Made by a program: the position numbers and the translations under genes. From contig NZ_JAGRPV010000001.1 in the NCBI RefSeq assembly GCF_030014955.1, positions 3,410,001-3,474,000 on the forward strand: a stretch of DNA of 64,000 nucleotides, written 5' to 3'. This stretch comes from Cohnella hashimotonis (GTDB taxonomy: Bacteria; Bacillota; Bacilli; Paenibacillales; Paenibacillaceae). The notes beneath the pieces were generated by a model that ran no database searches, was not told the DNA's origin, and saw only the letters and a program-made list of their open reading frames with translations. This document shows, piece by piece, positions 15,115 to 25,170 of this stretch; position 1 is the first letter of the stretch, and every line of letters begins with the position of its first letter.

Positions 15115-16365
15115 CTAGCCTGCGTTAAACGTCTGACGGGTCTTCAGAGAACGCAGCGGAACGGACAGCGTAAAGCAAGAACCGTCAGGACCGGTGTCCG
15201 TCAGCACGACGGTACCATTCATCAGTTCGGCATACTGGCGGCAGATCGATAATCCGAGTCCGATGCCGCCGTAGTTGCATTTTATCGATTTGTCGTGGAC
15301 CTGAGAGAAGGAGCGGAAAAGCTGATTTTTGCGCTCGGGCGCAATGCCTGTCCCCGTATCGCGCACGTTGAAGGCTAGCCATTCCTTGTCGTCCTGGACG
15401 GGCTTATCCTCTTTTTCGATCGATAGCAGCACTTCGCCGCTGTCGGTGAACTTGACGGCGTTGCTGATAAGGTTGATGAGAATCTGCCTGATCTTCAAGC
15501 CGTCACCCTCGTAGTTTCCAAGCAGCTCGTCTTCAATCTCAAGACGCAGCCCGATTCCCTTCTTCCCGGCTTCGAACGCATGAATCTGAATCGCCTGTTC
15601 CGCGCATTCGACGAGATTAAAGGGTTCGATATCCACGCTCATCTTCCCCGCTTGAATTTTGGAATGCTCCAGGATCTGGTTCAACATCTCCAGCAGTCCT
15701 TCGCCGCAATCTTCGATCACCGCGATGTAGTTCTGCTGTTCCTCGGTCAACGTCGTCGAACGCAGAAGATTCGCCATGCCGAGCACGCCGTTCATAGGCG
15801 TACGAATCTCGTGGCTGAGCACGGCAAGCAAATTATCCTTCTCTTCGAGCACGCGCATCGCTTGCGCCTGCGCAGCCTGCAGCCGCTCGACGGATTCGTC
15901 CAGCGACAGCACGTCCGTGAAAAAGCGGGATAGGGACAGCAGAAGCTCGACATCCCGTTCCTCGAACGCATAATATTGATCGTCAAACGCGCATAGCGAC
16001 CCGAAAATCTGTCCGCCAGGCGTAAGCAAGGGCACCCCGAGGAAGGAGCAGCCCCCTACGAATTGCGTCGCGGGCATATCCTTCGTCAACGGATGCGTCA
16101 TATTGTTTTCGATGACAAGCGGTCCCTTGGCCTTTTCCGTCACCAACGCACAGTATGACTCCTCGTTAGCCACGACAAGGCCTTCCGTAAGGATTACCTT
16201 GTCCCGGTTGAAGGCGTTGAGCACGACGGTGGAGACGCGATCGAGCGTTGCGATGCAAAACGTATTGGCAGGAATCATCCGGCTGGCCGTATGCATGACA
16301 TCCATACCCGATTTGTATAATCGATCCGAAATTTTAGACAGGACGTCTACATAATCGGTTTTCAT
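15115..16365 (-). CDS. GAF-domain sensor histidine kinase
   Basis: 416 residues, soluble. The GAF domain spans about 10-155 (FVGGCSFLGVPLLTPGGQIF, GSLCAFDDQ), then a coiled coil. HisKA has His185 in VLSHEIRTP; HATPase_c has NLISNAVKFT, DTGTGI and GGIGLGLS. No receiver is present. ATG 16365 has AAAGGTG 7 nt upstream. It lies only 34 bp downstream of the Lhr-like helicase gene and is probably co-transcribed with it. The signal is unknown; GAF domains bind small molecules or sense redox state. Confidence 0.93.
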   Translation of the reverse strand: MKTDYVDVLSKISDRLYKSGMDVMHTASRMIPANTFCIATLDRVSTVVLNAFNRDKVILTEGLVVANEESYCALVTEKAKGPLVIENNMTHPLTKDMPATQFVGGCSFLGVPLLTPGGQIFGSLCAFDDQYYAFEERDVELLLSLSRFFTDVLSLDESVERLQAAQAQAMRVLEEKDNLLAVLSHEIRTPMNGVLGMANLLRSTTLTEEQQNYIAVIEDCGEGLLEMLNQILEHSKIQAGKMSVDIEPFNLVECAEQAIQIHAFEAGKKGIGLRLEIEDELLGNYEGDGLKIRQILINLISNAVKFTDSGEVLLSIEKEDKPVQDDKEWLAFNVRDTGTGIAPERKNQLFRSFSQVHDKSIKCNYGGIGLGLSICRQYAELMNGTVVLTDTGPDGSCFTLSVPLRSLKTRQTFNAG

Positions 16366-16399
16366 TCGTCCACACCTTTCGATTGAAGAAACAGATTCG

Positions 16400-19300
16400 T
16401 TATGTTTTCAGCCAAAGCACGAGCGACCGCATTTGCCTCTCCGCGCCTTCGGACAGCAGGGCCATCCCCGCCTCCGTGTCGGCGGCAGCTTTGCCGTTCC
16501 ATTCGTCGAGCTTAAGCTTAACGAGCTTCTGCCTCCGTATGATCGTCTGAAAAGCGGCTTGCAGTCGGTCCGCCCGCCCGCGCGCCTTCAAATCGTCGGC
16601 TTCCGGTTCGAGGCTAAACACGCGTTTGCCGTTGTTTTCGATCCAATAAAGCCATTTTTCACCGTCCAGGAGCAAAAAGTTGCCGGGCTTGCGGGCAAAG
16701 ACGACGCCCTTCGACCCGGAAGGCCAGTCCGCGATCAGGCCGAAGGGATTGGCAGGGTCGGCTGCCGACAACACCGCCAGCTGCCCTTCGCCGCTGCCCG
16801 CCGGCCGCTTGACGGCATCGCGGAAGGACGGCGTAGCGAACTGCAAGGCGTCCAGGCCCCGGATAAAAGCGCCCCGCGTGACAAGTCCCCACTCCTCCAG
16901 CTGTCGCAGCACGTCCTGCAGGACGTCCCAGGGATACGGCGATACCTTCGCTACCAATTCGCGGTTCACCATGCCGTAAGTGTCGAGCAGATGCTTCGTC
17001 CACGCAAGGACCGGCGATTGTGCGCCATTGCCATCAGGGTTGCTTTGACCGAAAGGGCCAACGGCTCTGACGTCGCCATAAGCGTCGTCGCCGGCCGTTT
17101 CAAGCAAGCTTGATACCGCATACCAGCGCCCCAGCCCCGATCCTGTGCGGCTATGCGTATGGCGCTTCGCGCCGGCCGGGTCGGCGTGAAGCCGCAGCGG
17201 CGCGAATTGATCGTTGGAGACGAGGCCTTCCCAAGCTAGATCGATCAGCATGGGCAGCAGCTCCGACGGCCGGATGTCGGTATCCCTGGAGAGCTTCGTT
17301 AGGAAGCTCGCGCCGCTCTCCCGAATCAGCTTCGCCAGCTGCGGATGGCGCGTGTTCGCTTCCTGCCGCCGCGCGGCTTCCGCATACGGTTCGAACAGCG
17401 CCTTGTCTTCCGCAAGGAAAAAAGCGACCTTGCCTTCCCGCTCCTCCTCCTCGCGCCGGCCGATCCAGAGCACCTCGCCCGTTGCGCACAGCAGGTCGAG
17501 GTCTTCCTTGCGGTAGCCCTGGACGCGTGCCGGCAAAATCAGCGTCTCCCAGTGCGACAGCGGCAAAAAAATGCCCTGCAGCTTGCCGATCGCGGCAAGC
17601 AAGCCTTCGCCGCCCTTCATCTGCGAGCCGGGCAGCGCATGCTGAAGCAGCGCAATCTGGCTGCACCACCGTATCGCGTCCGCCGGCTCGGCCTGGGACC
17701 GGGCCTGCCGCACCGACCAGCGAACAAGCCTGGAGGCGACCTGCACGCTCGTCCACAGCCGCTCATCCTCTCCGGAGGCATGCGGCGCCCGCTGGATCAA
17801 TTGCCGATCGAGCAGCAATTGCACGGCGTCGGCCGCGCCGGACTGGTCCAACTGCGGATACCGCTCGACGAGATCGGCCTCTGTGAAGGACATCCGGTGG
17901 TCCGCATAACGGCCCAGTATGAACAGCGCCGCTGACGGATCTTCTGGAAATTGGTCATACAACTCCGCTTCGTCGGAAGCGATATACCGCGGCTCTTCGT
18001 CGCCCGGCATTCGAATGGAGGCGGCCGATCCGCTCTCTTCCAGCTCGCTCAACCAGATCAGGCTCCGTTCGCCGGCAGCTTTGACGATCTCGCCGGCCGT
18101 GAGATCCCCTCTGGCCTTGAGCAGCGAGGCAAGATCCGCCGGTCCGCCCGGTTCGGGAGCCGGCGATGCCAGGCTCGCTTGCATTTGCGCCAGCGCTTCC
18201 TCGGACACGCCGGAGCCGGCAGCGCCGGCACCGAACAGATCTCTGGCCAGCTCCTGGTTGATCTGCAGGATCTGACGCCGCGTCGATTCGTCGAGGCCGT
18301 CCCCTTCATAGATCCGCATATTCACATAGTCGGCCATGAATTGGGAGGCGAGCGGCGAAGGATACGGCGTCTCGCGCACGACGATCTCGATGCGACCTGC
18401 GTCGATGTCCTCGAGCAGACGCCGCAAGTCGCCGAAGCTGAGGTATTCATGCAGCGCCTCGCGCATCGCTTCGCCGAGGAACGGGAACTGCGCGCCGTAC
18501 GGAAGCGCCTTTCGCAGCAGCTCTTCGCTGCGCAGCCGCTTCTGCCACATCGGCGTGCGCGTGAAGCTGCGGGCCAGCAGAAGCGACGTTTCCGCGATCT
18601 TGCGAAAGGCGACCGCGAGCAGCGGCGAGCCCGTCACCGCCTCCGCCAGCAGCGTCTCGATATTTGCCGTCGATACCTGGCTCAGAATACGGAGCCAGGA
18701 AGCGTCCCACTCCGGCAGCACGATCTCGATCCCGTTGTCCTTGGCGTTGCCGTACAGCCGATAAGGCATAAGCAGCTCGAACTGCCGCTGAAGCGCAAGG
18801 AACCAAGCCCGGTTCACGCTGCGTCCGACAAAGTTGTGTATGACCATATGCGTCTGGTTCATAACGTCCCGGTAGTGCTCGACGACGATGCGCCGATCGG
18901 TCGGCACGACGCCGGCGCGATGCTGCGCGCGCACATGGCCGATCAACGACTCCGCGGCTGCGGCGTCTACGCCGAATTCGTCGCGCAGCCAGGCCGAAGT
19001 CTCACCGTCGCATGCGCGCTCCCGGGACGCCTCTGCGCCGTCGTTATCGCCAGCCTCCGCGCCAAGACCTAGCCTTCCGGCTATCTCGCGCCAGAACGCG
19101 CCGATCTTTTCGCCGAGCTCATACGTACGTCCGCCGGCTTCGTTGCGCCAAAACGGCACTTCGCTGAACCGGTTCGCCGCTTCGGCCACGTATACGCGGT
19201 CGTTTTTGATCTCGCGGATCATCCACGAGCCCGCCCCGAGCTGGAAGACGTCGCCGACGCGGCTCTCCTGGATAAACTCCTCGTCAAGCTCGCCCAGATG

Positions 19301-20851
19301 CGCTCTGCTGTCCATATGGTGAACCGGGTATCCGCCGCTCTGCGGAATCGTGCCCGCACCGCGTACGGCTGCGGCTCTTCCGACCGCCTTGGACGTCAAG
19401 ACGTCGGTTCGCGCGTCCCATTCGAGCAGCGGTCTGAAAAAAGGATAAAAGCCGGACAGCACCTTCAGCACGTCCTTGAACCGCTTCTCGTCGTAGCCCC
19501 GATAGCTGTCGCTCCGCCGGACTAAACGCAGCAGGTCCTCCACGCGCCAGTCATCCATCGATACGATCGCCACCGTCTGCTGCGACAGCACGTCCATCGG
19601 GCCGTACGGAATCTCGATGTCTTCGATCTCGCGCCTGGAGACAAGCCGGCTCAGCACGGCGGCCTCGGGCAGCAGCGCTTTGGCGCGGACGATCATGAGT
19701 CCGCGGCTCTCCTCGCCGACTGCGTGCCCCGCGCGACCGATCCGCTGGATGCCGCGGTCTGCCGCCAGCGGCGTATCGATCTGGATGACGAGGTCGATAT
19801 GGCCGATGTCGATGCCGAGCTCGAGGGAGGACGTCGCGACAATGCAGCGCAATTCCCCGCTCTTCAGCAGACGTTCGGCTTCGAGCCGCCGCTCCCGCGA
19901 CAGGCTGCCATGGTGGGATCGCGCCATCTCGTAGCCGACATGGTCGTTCAGCCGGAGCGTCAGCCGTTCCGAGAGACGTCTGCTGTTCACGAACAGCAGC
20001 ACCGATCGGCTGTCCGCCATCGCCTCCATAATCCGGTCGAGCAGCGGCTTCCAGACGGCCTCGCGCCCCGCGGAAGGCGATGAAGGCTCGGGCACGGTCA
20101 CCTTCACGCGCAGCCGCTTCGTCATGCCGCTCTCGACGACCGTCACCGGCCTAGGGCGCATCGTCTCCGAAGCCCCATCTTCCAAAGCCTCCGCGCGCTC
20201 TTCCCAGCCGCCCAGAAACTGCGCGACCCGAGATAACGGCTTCTGCGTCGCGGATACGCCGATCCGCTGGACGGGACGACCGCACAGCGCCGCCAACCGT
20301 TCCAGCGACAGCGACAAATGCGAGCCCCGCTTGTCCGCGGCAAGATCGTGAATCTCGTCTACGATGACCTGCTCGACGGCGGACAGCATATCCCGGCCTT
20401 TGACCGAAGTCAGCAGCAAATAAAACGACTCCGGCGTCGTTACCAGCAGGTCCGGCGGTCGGCGCAGCATGGCGGCCCGCTTGGCTGGCGTCGTATCCCC
20501 TGTCCGCACCTCGCTCCTGATGCCGGTCCATCGCTCGCCCTTCTCCTTGGCCCATTCGTCAAGCTGCCGGGCAAAGTCCGTCACATGATGGTGAATATCG
20601 TTGTTCAGCGCCTTCAGCGGCGTAATGTACAACGTGCGGACGGCAGGCCGGCGCTCTTCCTCCGCATCGTTTCTCACGATACGGTCGAGGCATGGCAGAA
20701 GCGCGGCAAGGGTCTTGCCGGAACCTGTCGGCGCGGCAATCAACGTATGCTCCCCTTTGGCGATCGAAGCCCACGCTTTTTTCTGAACGTCGGTCGGCTC
20801 CCCGAATGTCGATGCGAACCAAGCGGACAGAACGGGGTGGAACGGCTGCAT
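16400..20851 (-). CDS. Lhr-family DEAD/DEAH-box ATP-dependent helicase
   Basis: 1,483 residues, a large SF2 helicase tied to DNA repair in bacteria. Walker A is APTGSGKT (about 40-47), the Walker B box VIVDEIHDL, motif III SATQKP, and motif VI QRIGRAGH. The VTTPESFYLLLTS segment and SLELGIDIGHIDLVIQID are characteristic of Lhr. About 900 further residues form the winged-helix, Lhr-core and C-terminal regions. The start is uncertain: ATG 20851 has GAAGGA 4 nt upstream, and an in-frame TTG at 20866 has a weak distant site. It lies between two histidine-kinase genes with short gaps, likely one operon. Confidence 0.93.
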   Translation of the reverse strand: MQPFHPVLSAWFASTFGEPTDVQKKAWASIAKGEHTLIAAPTGSGKTLAALLPCLDRIVRNDAEEERRPAVRTLYITPLKALNNDIHHHVTDFARQLDEWAKEKGERWTGIRSEVRTGDTTPAKRAAMLRRPPDLLVTTPESFYLLLTSVKGRDMLSAVEQVIVDEIHDLAADKRGSHLSLSLERLAALCGRPVQRIGVSATQKPLSRVAQFLGGWEERAEALEDGASETMRPRPVTVVESGMTKRLRVKVTVPEPSSPSAGREAVWKPLLDRIMEAMADSRSVLLFVNSRRLSERLTLRLNDHVGYEMARSHHGSLSRERRLEAERLLKSGELRCIVATSSLELGIDIGHIDLVIQIDTPLAADRGIQRIGRAGHAVGEESRGLMIVRAKALLPEAAVLSRLVSRREIEDIEIPYGPMDVLSQQTVAIVSMDDWRVEDLLRLVRRSDSYRGYDEKRFKDVLKVLSGFYPFFRPLLEWDARTDVLTSKAVGRAAAVRGAGTIPQSGGYPVHHMDSRAHLGELDEEFIQESRVGDVFQLGAGSWMIREIKNDRVYVAEAANRFSEVPFWRNEAGGRTYELGEKIGAFWREIAGRLGLGAEAGDNDGAEASRERACDGETSAWLRDEFGVDAAAAESLIGHVRAQHRAGVVPTDRRIVVEHYRDVMNQTHMVIHNFVGRSVNRAWFLALQRQFELLMPYRLYGNAKDNGIEIVLPEWDASWLRILSQVSTANIETLLAEAVTGSPLLAVAFRKIAETSLLLARSFTRTPMWQKRLRSEELLRKALPYGAQFPFLGEAMREALHEYLSFGDLRRLLEDIDAGRIEIVVRETPYPSPLASQFMADYVNMRIYEGDGLDESTRRQILQINQELARDLFGAGAAGSGVSEEALAQMQASLASPAPEPGGPADLASLLKARGDLTAGEIVKAAGERSLIWLSELEESGSAASIRMPGDEEPRYIASDEAELYDQFPEDPSAALFILGRYADHRMSFTEADLVERYPQLDQSGAADAVQLLLDRQLIQRAPHASGEDERLWTSVQVASRLVRWSVRQARSQAEPADAIRWCSQIALLQHALPGSQMKGGEGLLAAIGKLQGIFLPLSHWETLILPARVQGYRKEDLDLLCATGEVLWIGRREEEEREGKVAFFLAEDKALFEPYAEAARRQEANTRHPQLAKLIRESGASFLTKLSRDTDIRPSELLPMLIDLAWEGLVSNDQFAPLRLHADPAGAKRHTHSRTGSGLGRWYAVSSLLETAGDDAYGDVRAVGPFGQSNPDGNGAQSPVLAWTKHLLDTYGMVNRELVAKVSPYPWDVLQDVLRQLEEWGLVTRGAFIRGLDALQFATPSFRDAVKRPAGSGEGQLAVLSAADPANPFGLIADWPSGSKGVVFARKPGNFLLLDGEKWLYWIENNGKRVFSLEPEADDLKARGRADRLQAAFQTIIRRQKLVKLKLDEWNGKAAADTEAGMALLSEGAERQMRSLVLWLKT

Positions 20852-20892
20852 GCTGTCCTTCGTCAAAAAGATCGCTTCTTCCTATAGCGTGA

Positions 20893-23514
20893 TCAACGGC
20901 TGAAAAATTTACCGATCATTTCCTTGACCAGGCTCGAGTAGATCGGTTTGCTCATATACTCGTCCATGCCTGCCGCCATGAACCGTTCCCGGTCGCCTTT
21001 AAGCGCATTCGCGGTCACCGCTACGATGACCGGACAAGCTTCCGCAGACAGACGTTCGCGGATCATCCGCGTCGCTTCGATGCCGTCGACGCCGGGCATC
21101 TGTACGTCCATGAAGATCAGGTCGAATGCGTCGTGGGTCGCCGCTTCGACCGCTTCGATGCCATGGGCCGCAATCAAGACTTGATGGCCCAATTTCTCGA
21201 GTATTTTAAGCATGACGAGCTGATTGATCTTGTTGTCCTCTGCGACGAGAATCCGCAGCGGCCTGGTAATGCCCGGGTCTTGCGCCGCATTTGCGGGTTG
21301 AGCAACAGGGTCGGCCGACGCCTCGGCCGGGTCCAGCGAGACCGTAAACGAAAATGCGGCGCCTTGCTCATCCCGTTGCTCCAGCCAGATGTCTCCGCCC
21401 ATCAACACGACCAGCTTTTTGCTGATCGCAAGTCCCAGGCCCGTTCCCTCCGTTTCCCTCGAGAACTGGTTGTCGATCTGATAGAAAGGCTGAAAAAGCT
21501 TGAACGCTTTATCTTTCGGGATGCCGATTCCCGTATCCTTCACCGTAAACTTGAGCCCGAGCTTGCCCCTGTCGGCTTCGATCGGGGCGACGGTCACGTC
21601 TACGCCTCCGGATGCCGTGAATTTGACGGCATTGCTGAGCAGGTTCATCAGCACTTGCTTCAGCCGGCTGGCATCGCCGACGGCAAGCTTCGGAACGCCG
21701 GGTGACACAGATATGTCCATCCGCAAGCCCTTGTCTCTTGCCTTCGCGGAGACGACATCGACCGATTCGTTCACGCAGGCGCGGATGTCGAACGGCTCCG
21801 GCACAAGTTCCGTTTTTCCCGAGTCGATCTTGGAAAAGTCCAGTATTTCTCCGATGATGGCGAGCAGCGTCTCGCCGCTCTTGCGCACGACATTCAGGTA
21901 GCTCCGCTGCGTATCGGACAAGTTGTCGCCGTCGAGCAGCAGGTCCGTCATGCCGATGATTCCGTTCATCGGCGTGCGGATCTCGTGGCTCATCATCGCG
22001 AGAAATTCGCTCTTCGCCTTGTTGGTGGACTCCGCGCTTTCCTTTTCGATCAGCAGCTTCTTCTGCTCCGTGATATCCTTAATGATCAAATAATACCCGA
22101 CATTGTCGCCGTGAATGATGATCGGCGCCAGCGTGGTCAACACCTCGCGCGTGCTGCCGTCCTTGTGCGTGATTTTGTCGTTTTGACGCACCTCCGCTTC
22201 GGAAGCGACGGCGTTCCCTCGCAGCGGGACGAACGTCTTCCACCCCGTAAATCTGGCGATCGGATTGCCGATCATCTCGCTTACCGTATAGCCGGTCAGT
22301 TCCTGCGCGACCTGATTCGCATTGATGACGCGCCCTTCCAGATCGATCGACACGACGGCATCGTGGTTGTATTTCTTAAGCGACGTATATCGCTCGACAC
22401 TCTCTTGCAGCTTGAGCTCGACCATCTTTCGGTCCGTTATATCCTGCACAGTGCCGACAAGCCCCCCGGCTTCGCCCGCGTCCGTATAGGCTACCGTACC
22501 TCGGATATGCAAGTACTTGAACGATCCGTCCCTTAGCGCCATGCGCGACTCGAAGCTGAGCTCGCCGCCGCCGGCAGCTTCCGTCGTCAGCTCCGCAAAC
22601 GCTTCGCGGTCTTCGGCCGCGACAAGGTCGATCAGCTTCATTTCTTCGGCATCGATGCAAGTGACGGCATCCTGATAAATAAGCGCCAGATTCGCCGAGT
22701 AGGAGAAGCGTCCGCTTTCCTTTTCCCACTCCCAGCTGCCGATCGCGGCGATTCGTTCGGCTTCTGCAGACATGCTCTCGTGCTTTTTGCGCGCCGTAAC
22801 CTCGCGTCCGATAAATAGCTTGTATGAATTCCCGTTATTGTCCTCGATCGGCCTGATGCGCGCTTCGAACCAGACCGATCTTCCGTCTTTGCGCTTAAGC
22901 CTGTATTCCTTCCAAGTTCCCGCATTCGGACATTGGCTCTTGTAGGGTCTCAGATCCTGTTCGTCGAAAAGCATTTGCTCGTCCGCTCCGACGAGCTCGC
23001 CTGGCGTGTAGCCGAGCAGCGTATAAGCGTTCGGCGCCGCTTCGACGATCCGGCCTTCGCGATCGCATATGTAATAGAGATCCACGATATTTTCGCCGAT
23101 AACCCGCTGTCGTTCGCGAGCGGCTTCCAGTTTGTCTTCCGCGCGCTTTTTTTCCTCGGCTTCATAGAACTGCCAGAGCGTGAGCGACTTTCCTTCCGCA
23201 TCAGGCTCTAGCCTTACCGACGCAACGTCGAATGTCACGGGCTTTCCGTCGCCGCCTTTCAGAATGACGCCATTAATCGCCTCCGAATTCCGCGCTGCAG
23301 CCCCGAGGCGCCCGGCGCTCTCAAGATCGGCCGACGCGAAAAGCGCTGCGACCGGAAGGCCGAGCAGCTCGGATTCGCCGTAGCCCAGCATGCTCGCCAG
23401 CGCTGCGTTCACCGCGACCCACCTGCCTTCGGGATCCGCGATTCCGATGCCGTGACGCGATAATTTGAACCATTGATCTCCCATGCTTTGCAAGGACTGC
23501 GGCAAGTCTGACAT
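20893..23514 (-). CDS. Four-PAS hybrid histidine kinase with receiver domain
   Basis: 873 residues, soluble. PAS domains lie at about 12-120, 135-245, 250-365 and 375-480. HisKA has His510 in [12 protein letters not shown]; HATPase_c has [16 protein letters not shown] and GTGLGLAIS. The receiver spans about 753-870 with phospho-acceptor Asp803 in [12 protein letters not shown]. There is no DNA-binding output, so phosphate must pass on through an Hpt or another receiver elsewhere. ATG 23514 is 8 nt after AAAGGGG. It is the first gene of an apparent kinase-helicase-kinase operon. Confidence 0.95.
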   Translation of the reverse strand: MSDLPQSLQSMGDQWFKLSRHGIGIADPEGRWVAVNAALASMLGYGESELLGLPVAALFASADLESAGRLGAAARNSEAINGVILKGGDGKPVTFDVASVRLEPDAEGKSLTLWQFYEAEEKKRAEDKLEAARERQRVIGENIVDLYYICDREGRIVEAAPNAYTLLGYTPGELVGADEQMLFDEQDLRPYKSQCPNAGTWKEYRLKRKDGRSVWFEARIRPIEDNNGNSYKLFIGREVTARKKHESMSAEAERIAAIGSWEWEKESGRFSYSANLALIYQDAVTCIDAEEMKLIDLVAAEDREAFAELTTEAAGGGELSFESRMALRDGSFKYLHIRGTVAYTDAGEAGGLVGTVQDITDRKMVELKLQESVERYTSLKKYNHDAVVSIDLEGRVINANQVAQELTGYTVSEMIGNPIARFTGWKTFVPLRGNAVASEAEVRQNDKITHKDGSTREVLTTLAPIIIHGDNVGYYLIIKDITEQKKLLIEKESAESTNKAKSEFLAMMSHEIRTPMNGIIGMTDLLLDGDNLSDTQRSYLNVVRKSGETLLAIIGEILDFSKIDSGKTELVPEPFDIRACVNESVDVVSAKARDKGLRMDISVSPGVPKLAVGDASRLKQVLMNLLSNAVKFTASGGVDVTVAPIEADRGKLGLKFTVKDTGIGIPKDKAFKLFQPFYQIDNQFSRETEGTGLGLAISKKLVVLMGGDIWLEQRDEQGAAFSFTVSLDPAEASADPVAQPANAAQDPGITRPLRILVAEDNKINQLVMLKILEKLGHQVLIAAHGIEAVEAATHDAFDLIFMDVQMPGVDGIEATRMIRERLSAEACPVIVAVTANALKGDRERFMAAGMDEYMSKPIYSSLVKEMIGKFFSR

Positions 23515-23617
23515 CGCGTTTACCCCTTTCGCAAGTCCGCCGAACTGTTTCAAGTCTTCACGGACTGTCTATACCCATTGACGGCGATTTCAAAACATTT
23601 TGCAGAATTACGAAAGA

Positions 23618-23645
23618 GACTGTCGAATGATCCGACAGTCTCCAA
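23618..23645 (-). terminator. Terminator of the glucosaminidase gene
   Basis: AGACTGTCG pairs with CGACAGTCT across a 5-7-nt loop. The minus strand continues CTCTTTCG. Moderate T-tract. Confidence 0.6.
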
Positions 23646-23668
23646 GCTACTGATATTATAACGCAAGA

Positions 23669-24796
23669 TTACAGCTTCCGGTAATCGCTTTTCATAATTC
23701 CCATAACTTTACCGGCCCAGCTCGAGCTTGCCGGACAGTATTTAGCGGCGACCTTATCGATGGTCGTCAAACCCTTTTCCACGTATTTGTCCGACAGCAA
23801 CTGCCCGAACTTGCGCACCGAATCGGCTTTGGTTTTAAAGCGGAACGCTTTATTGCCCGGATCCCCCGATGTCGCGTTCAAGCCGAACAAATTGTTTTTG
23901 GTCCGGGACAGCTTGCTCTTGCCGTTGCCGCTCTCGAGCTTCATTACCGCGATCGTGAACAAGGCGTTTATGCCGTACTCGTCCTCGATCTCCAGCACGA
24001 CATCCTCGATCCCTTTTCCCGCGAGCGCCGTTCCCTCGAACAGCTTTGCGATATGTTCTTCCGTTAAGCCGGAGTCCGATCGGACCCGATTGGTCGGACT
24101 CGAAGGGTCCGAAGACGCCTGCCCGGCGATATTGCGATCGGCTGCGTCAGCTCCCGACGGCCCGGCTTGCGGCTCCTGCTCCGCCGCCAAGGCGGGGGAC
24201 AGCTTAGCCGGCGCGTCTTGGGGCTTGTCGACGGCTGCAGCGCCGACAGGCGCATCGGGATCGATCAACGATGCATATCCGCCGTGGACGTAGCCGCCGT
24301 CTTTTAAGCGAAGCCAGCCCTTATCGGTAGTCGCCGCCACCGCAAGGCGCGTCCCTCTCTCGACCACGCGCAGCACTTTAGAGCCGTTGTACGGATTGGC
24401 GCGCACGTTCAAATAATAAGCCGTTACTTCGTATATGGAAACGGACGACTCTTTTGGCGGCTTCGTTACGTTATCGCCGGGCTTTTCGCCATTCCCCGCG
24501 ATCGTTCCGGCTCCGCTCTTGCCGAGTTCTTCGTCCAACGTGAATTTAAGCGGTTGCTTCCGATTGTCCGCCGGCAGCTCGTTCGGATTGACAGCCGCCG
24601 GACCGTCCAAGTAAGACATATGAATCGTAGCTTGAGAAGGAACGGCGAGGTGGGAAGGAGACGGCTTCGCAATGGGTGCGGCAACGGCGGGCGTAACCGG
24701 ATCCTGCAAAGCTGCGAGCGAGGTCAGGCCAAGCGTTGCAAATAACGTCGCGACGATCAGTACGACAAGGGGGAAACGCTTCTTATCTCCACGCAT
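23669..24796 (-). CDS. Exported SH3 plus glucosaminidase-domain cell-wall hydrolase
   Basis: 375 residues. The signal peptide is within residues 1-38 (basic start, then FPLVVLIVATLFATLGLTSLAAL). A linker rich in Pro follows, then an SH3-type domain (about 120-180, YLNVRANPYNGSKVLRVVERGT) and a low-complexity linker. The C-terminal glucosaminidase domain (about 250-375) has the probable catalytic Glu in AVMKLESGNGKSKLS, and NNLFGLNATSGDPGNKAFRF. It probably cleaves peptidoglycan glycan strands. ATG 24796 follows AGAGAGGTG; the frame extends upstream without a site. Confidence 0.9.
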   Translation of the reverse strand: MRGDKKRFPLVVLIVATLFATLGLTSLAALQDPVTPAVAAPIAKPSPSHLAVPSQATIHMSYLDGPAAVNPNELPADNRKQPLKFTLDEELGKSGAGTIAGNGEKPGDNVTKPPKESSVSIYEVTAYYLNVRANPYNGSKVLRVVERGTRLAVAATTDKGWLRLKDGGYVHGGYASLIDPDAPVGAAAVDKPQDAPAKLSPALAAEQEPQAGPSGADAADRNIAGQASSDPSSPTNRVRSDSGLTEEHIAKLFEGTALAGKGIEDVVLEIEDEYGINALFTIAVMKLESGNGKSKLSRTKNNLFGLNATSGDPGNKAFRFKTKADSVRKFGQLLSDKYVEKGLTTIDKVAAKYCPASSSWAGKVMGIMKSDYRKL

Positions 24797-25065
24797 AAAT
24801 GCACCTCTCTTCTTTTGATGAAGGACGAGCGAATCGTGAATATAGGTTAGATTGTACAGACGCCCCCTTGAAAAACATGTCAATTCGTCAACGAATATTT
24901 AGATTTCCTTTGTCGACGAAGCGTGCGAAAACGCGTCTTCTCCCTTTCCAGGTGTTGTCATTCAACGGATTCCTGCAGGTATCCGCTCCGGCTGACGGGT
25001 CGTGTCGTCTGATGCTGCGGCTTCGTAAGCCGTTGAACGCGGCGCTGCGGGCTTGCCGAATGCAC
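24797..25065. other. Intergenic stretch without recognisable gene
   Basis: This is the leader and upstream region of the minus-strand hydrolase gene. It contains no ORF with a ribosome site on either strand. The part next to the gene is A+T-rich and probably holds its promoter, but I cannot assign convincing -35/-10 boxes. Confidence 0.4.
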
Positions 25066-25120
25066 AAAAAAAGCAGGGACGCTCCCCTTCATCGGTCTGA
25101 TGAGGGGAATGTCCCTGCTT
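25066..25120 (-). terminator. Strong terminator of the two-kinase operon
   Basis: On the minus strand AAGCAGGGAC ... GTCCCTGCTT forms the base of a long stem, with an inner CCCCTCATC/GATGAAGGGG pairing, followed by TTTTTTT. Confidence 0.88.
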
Positions 25121-25170
25121 CCATTTAAGGTCAAAGCGGACACATCATTAGAAATTCCGGCACGTACCGC

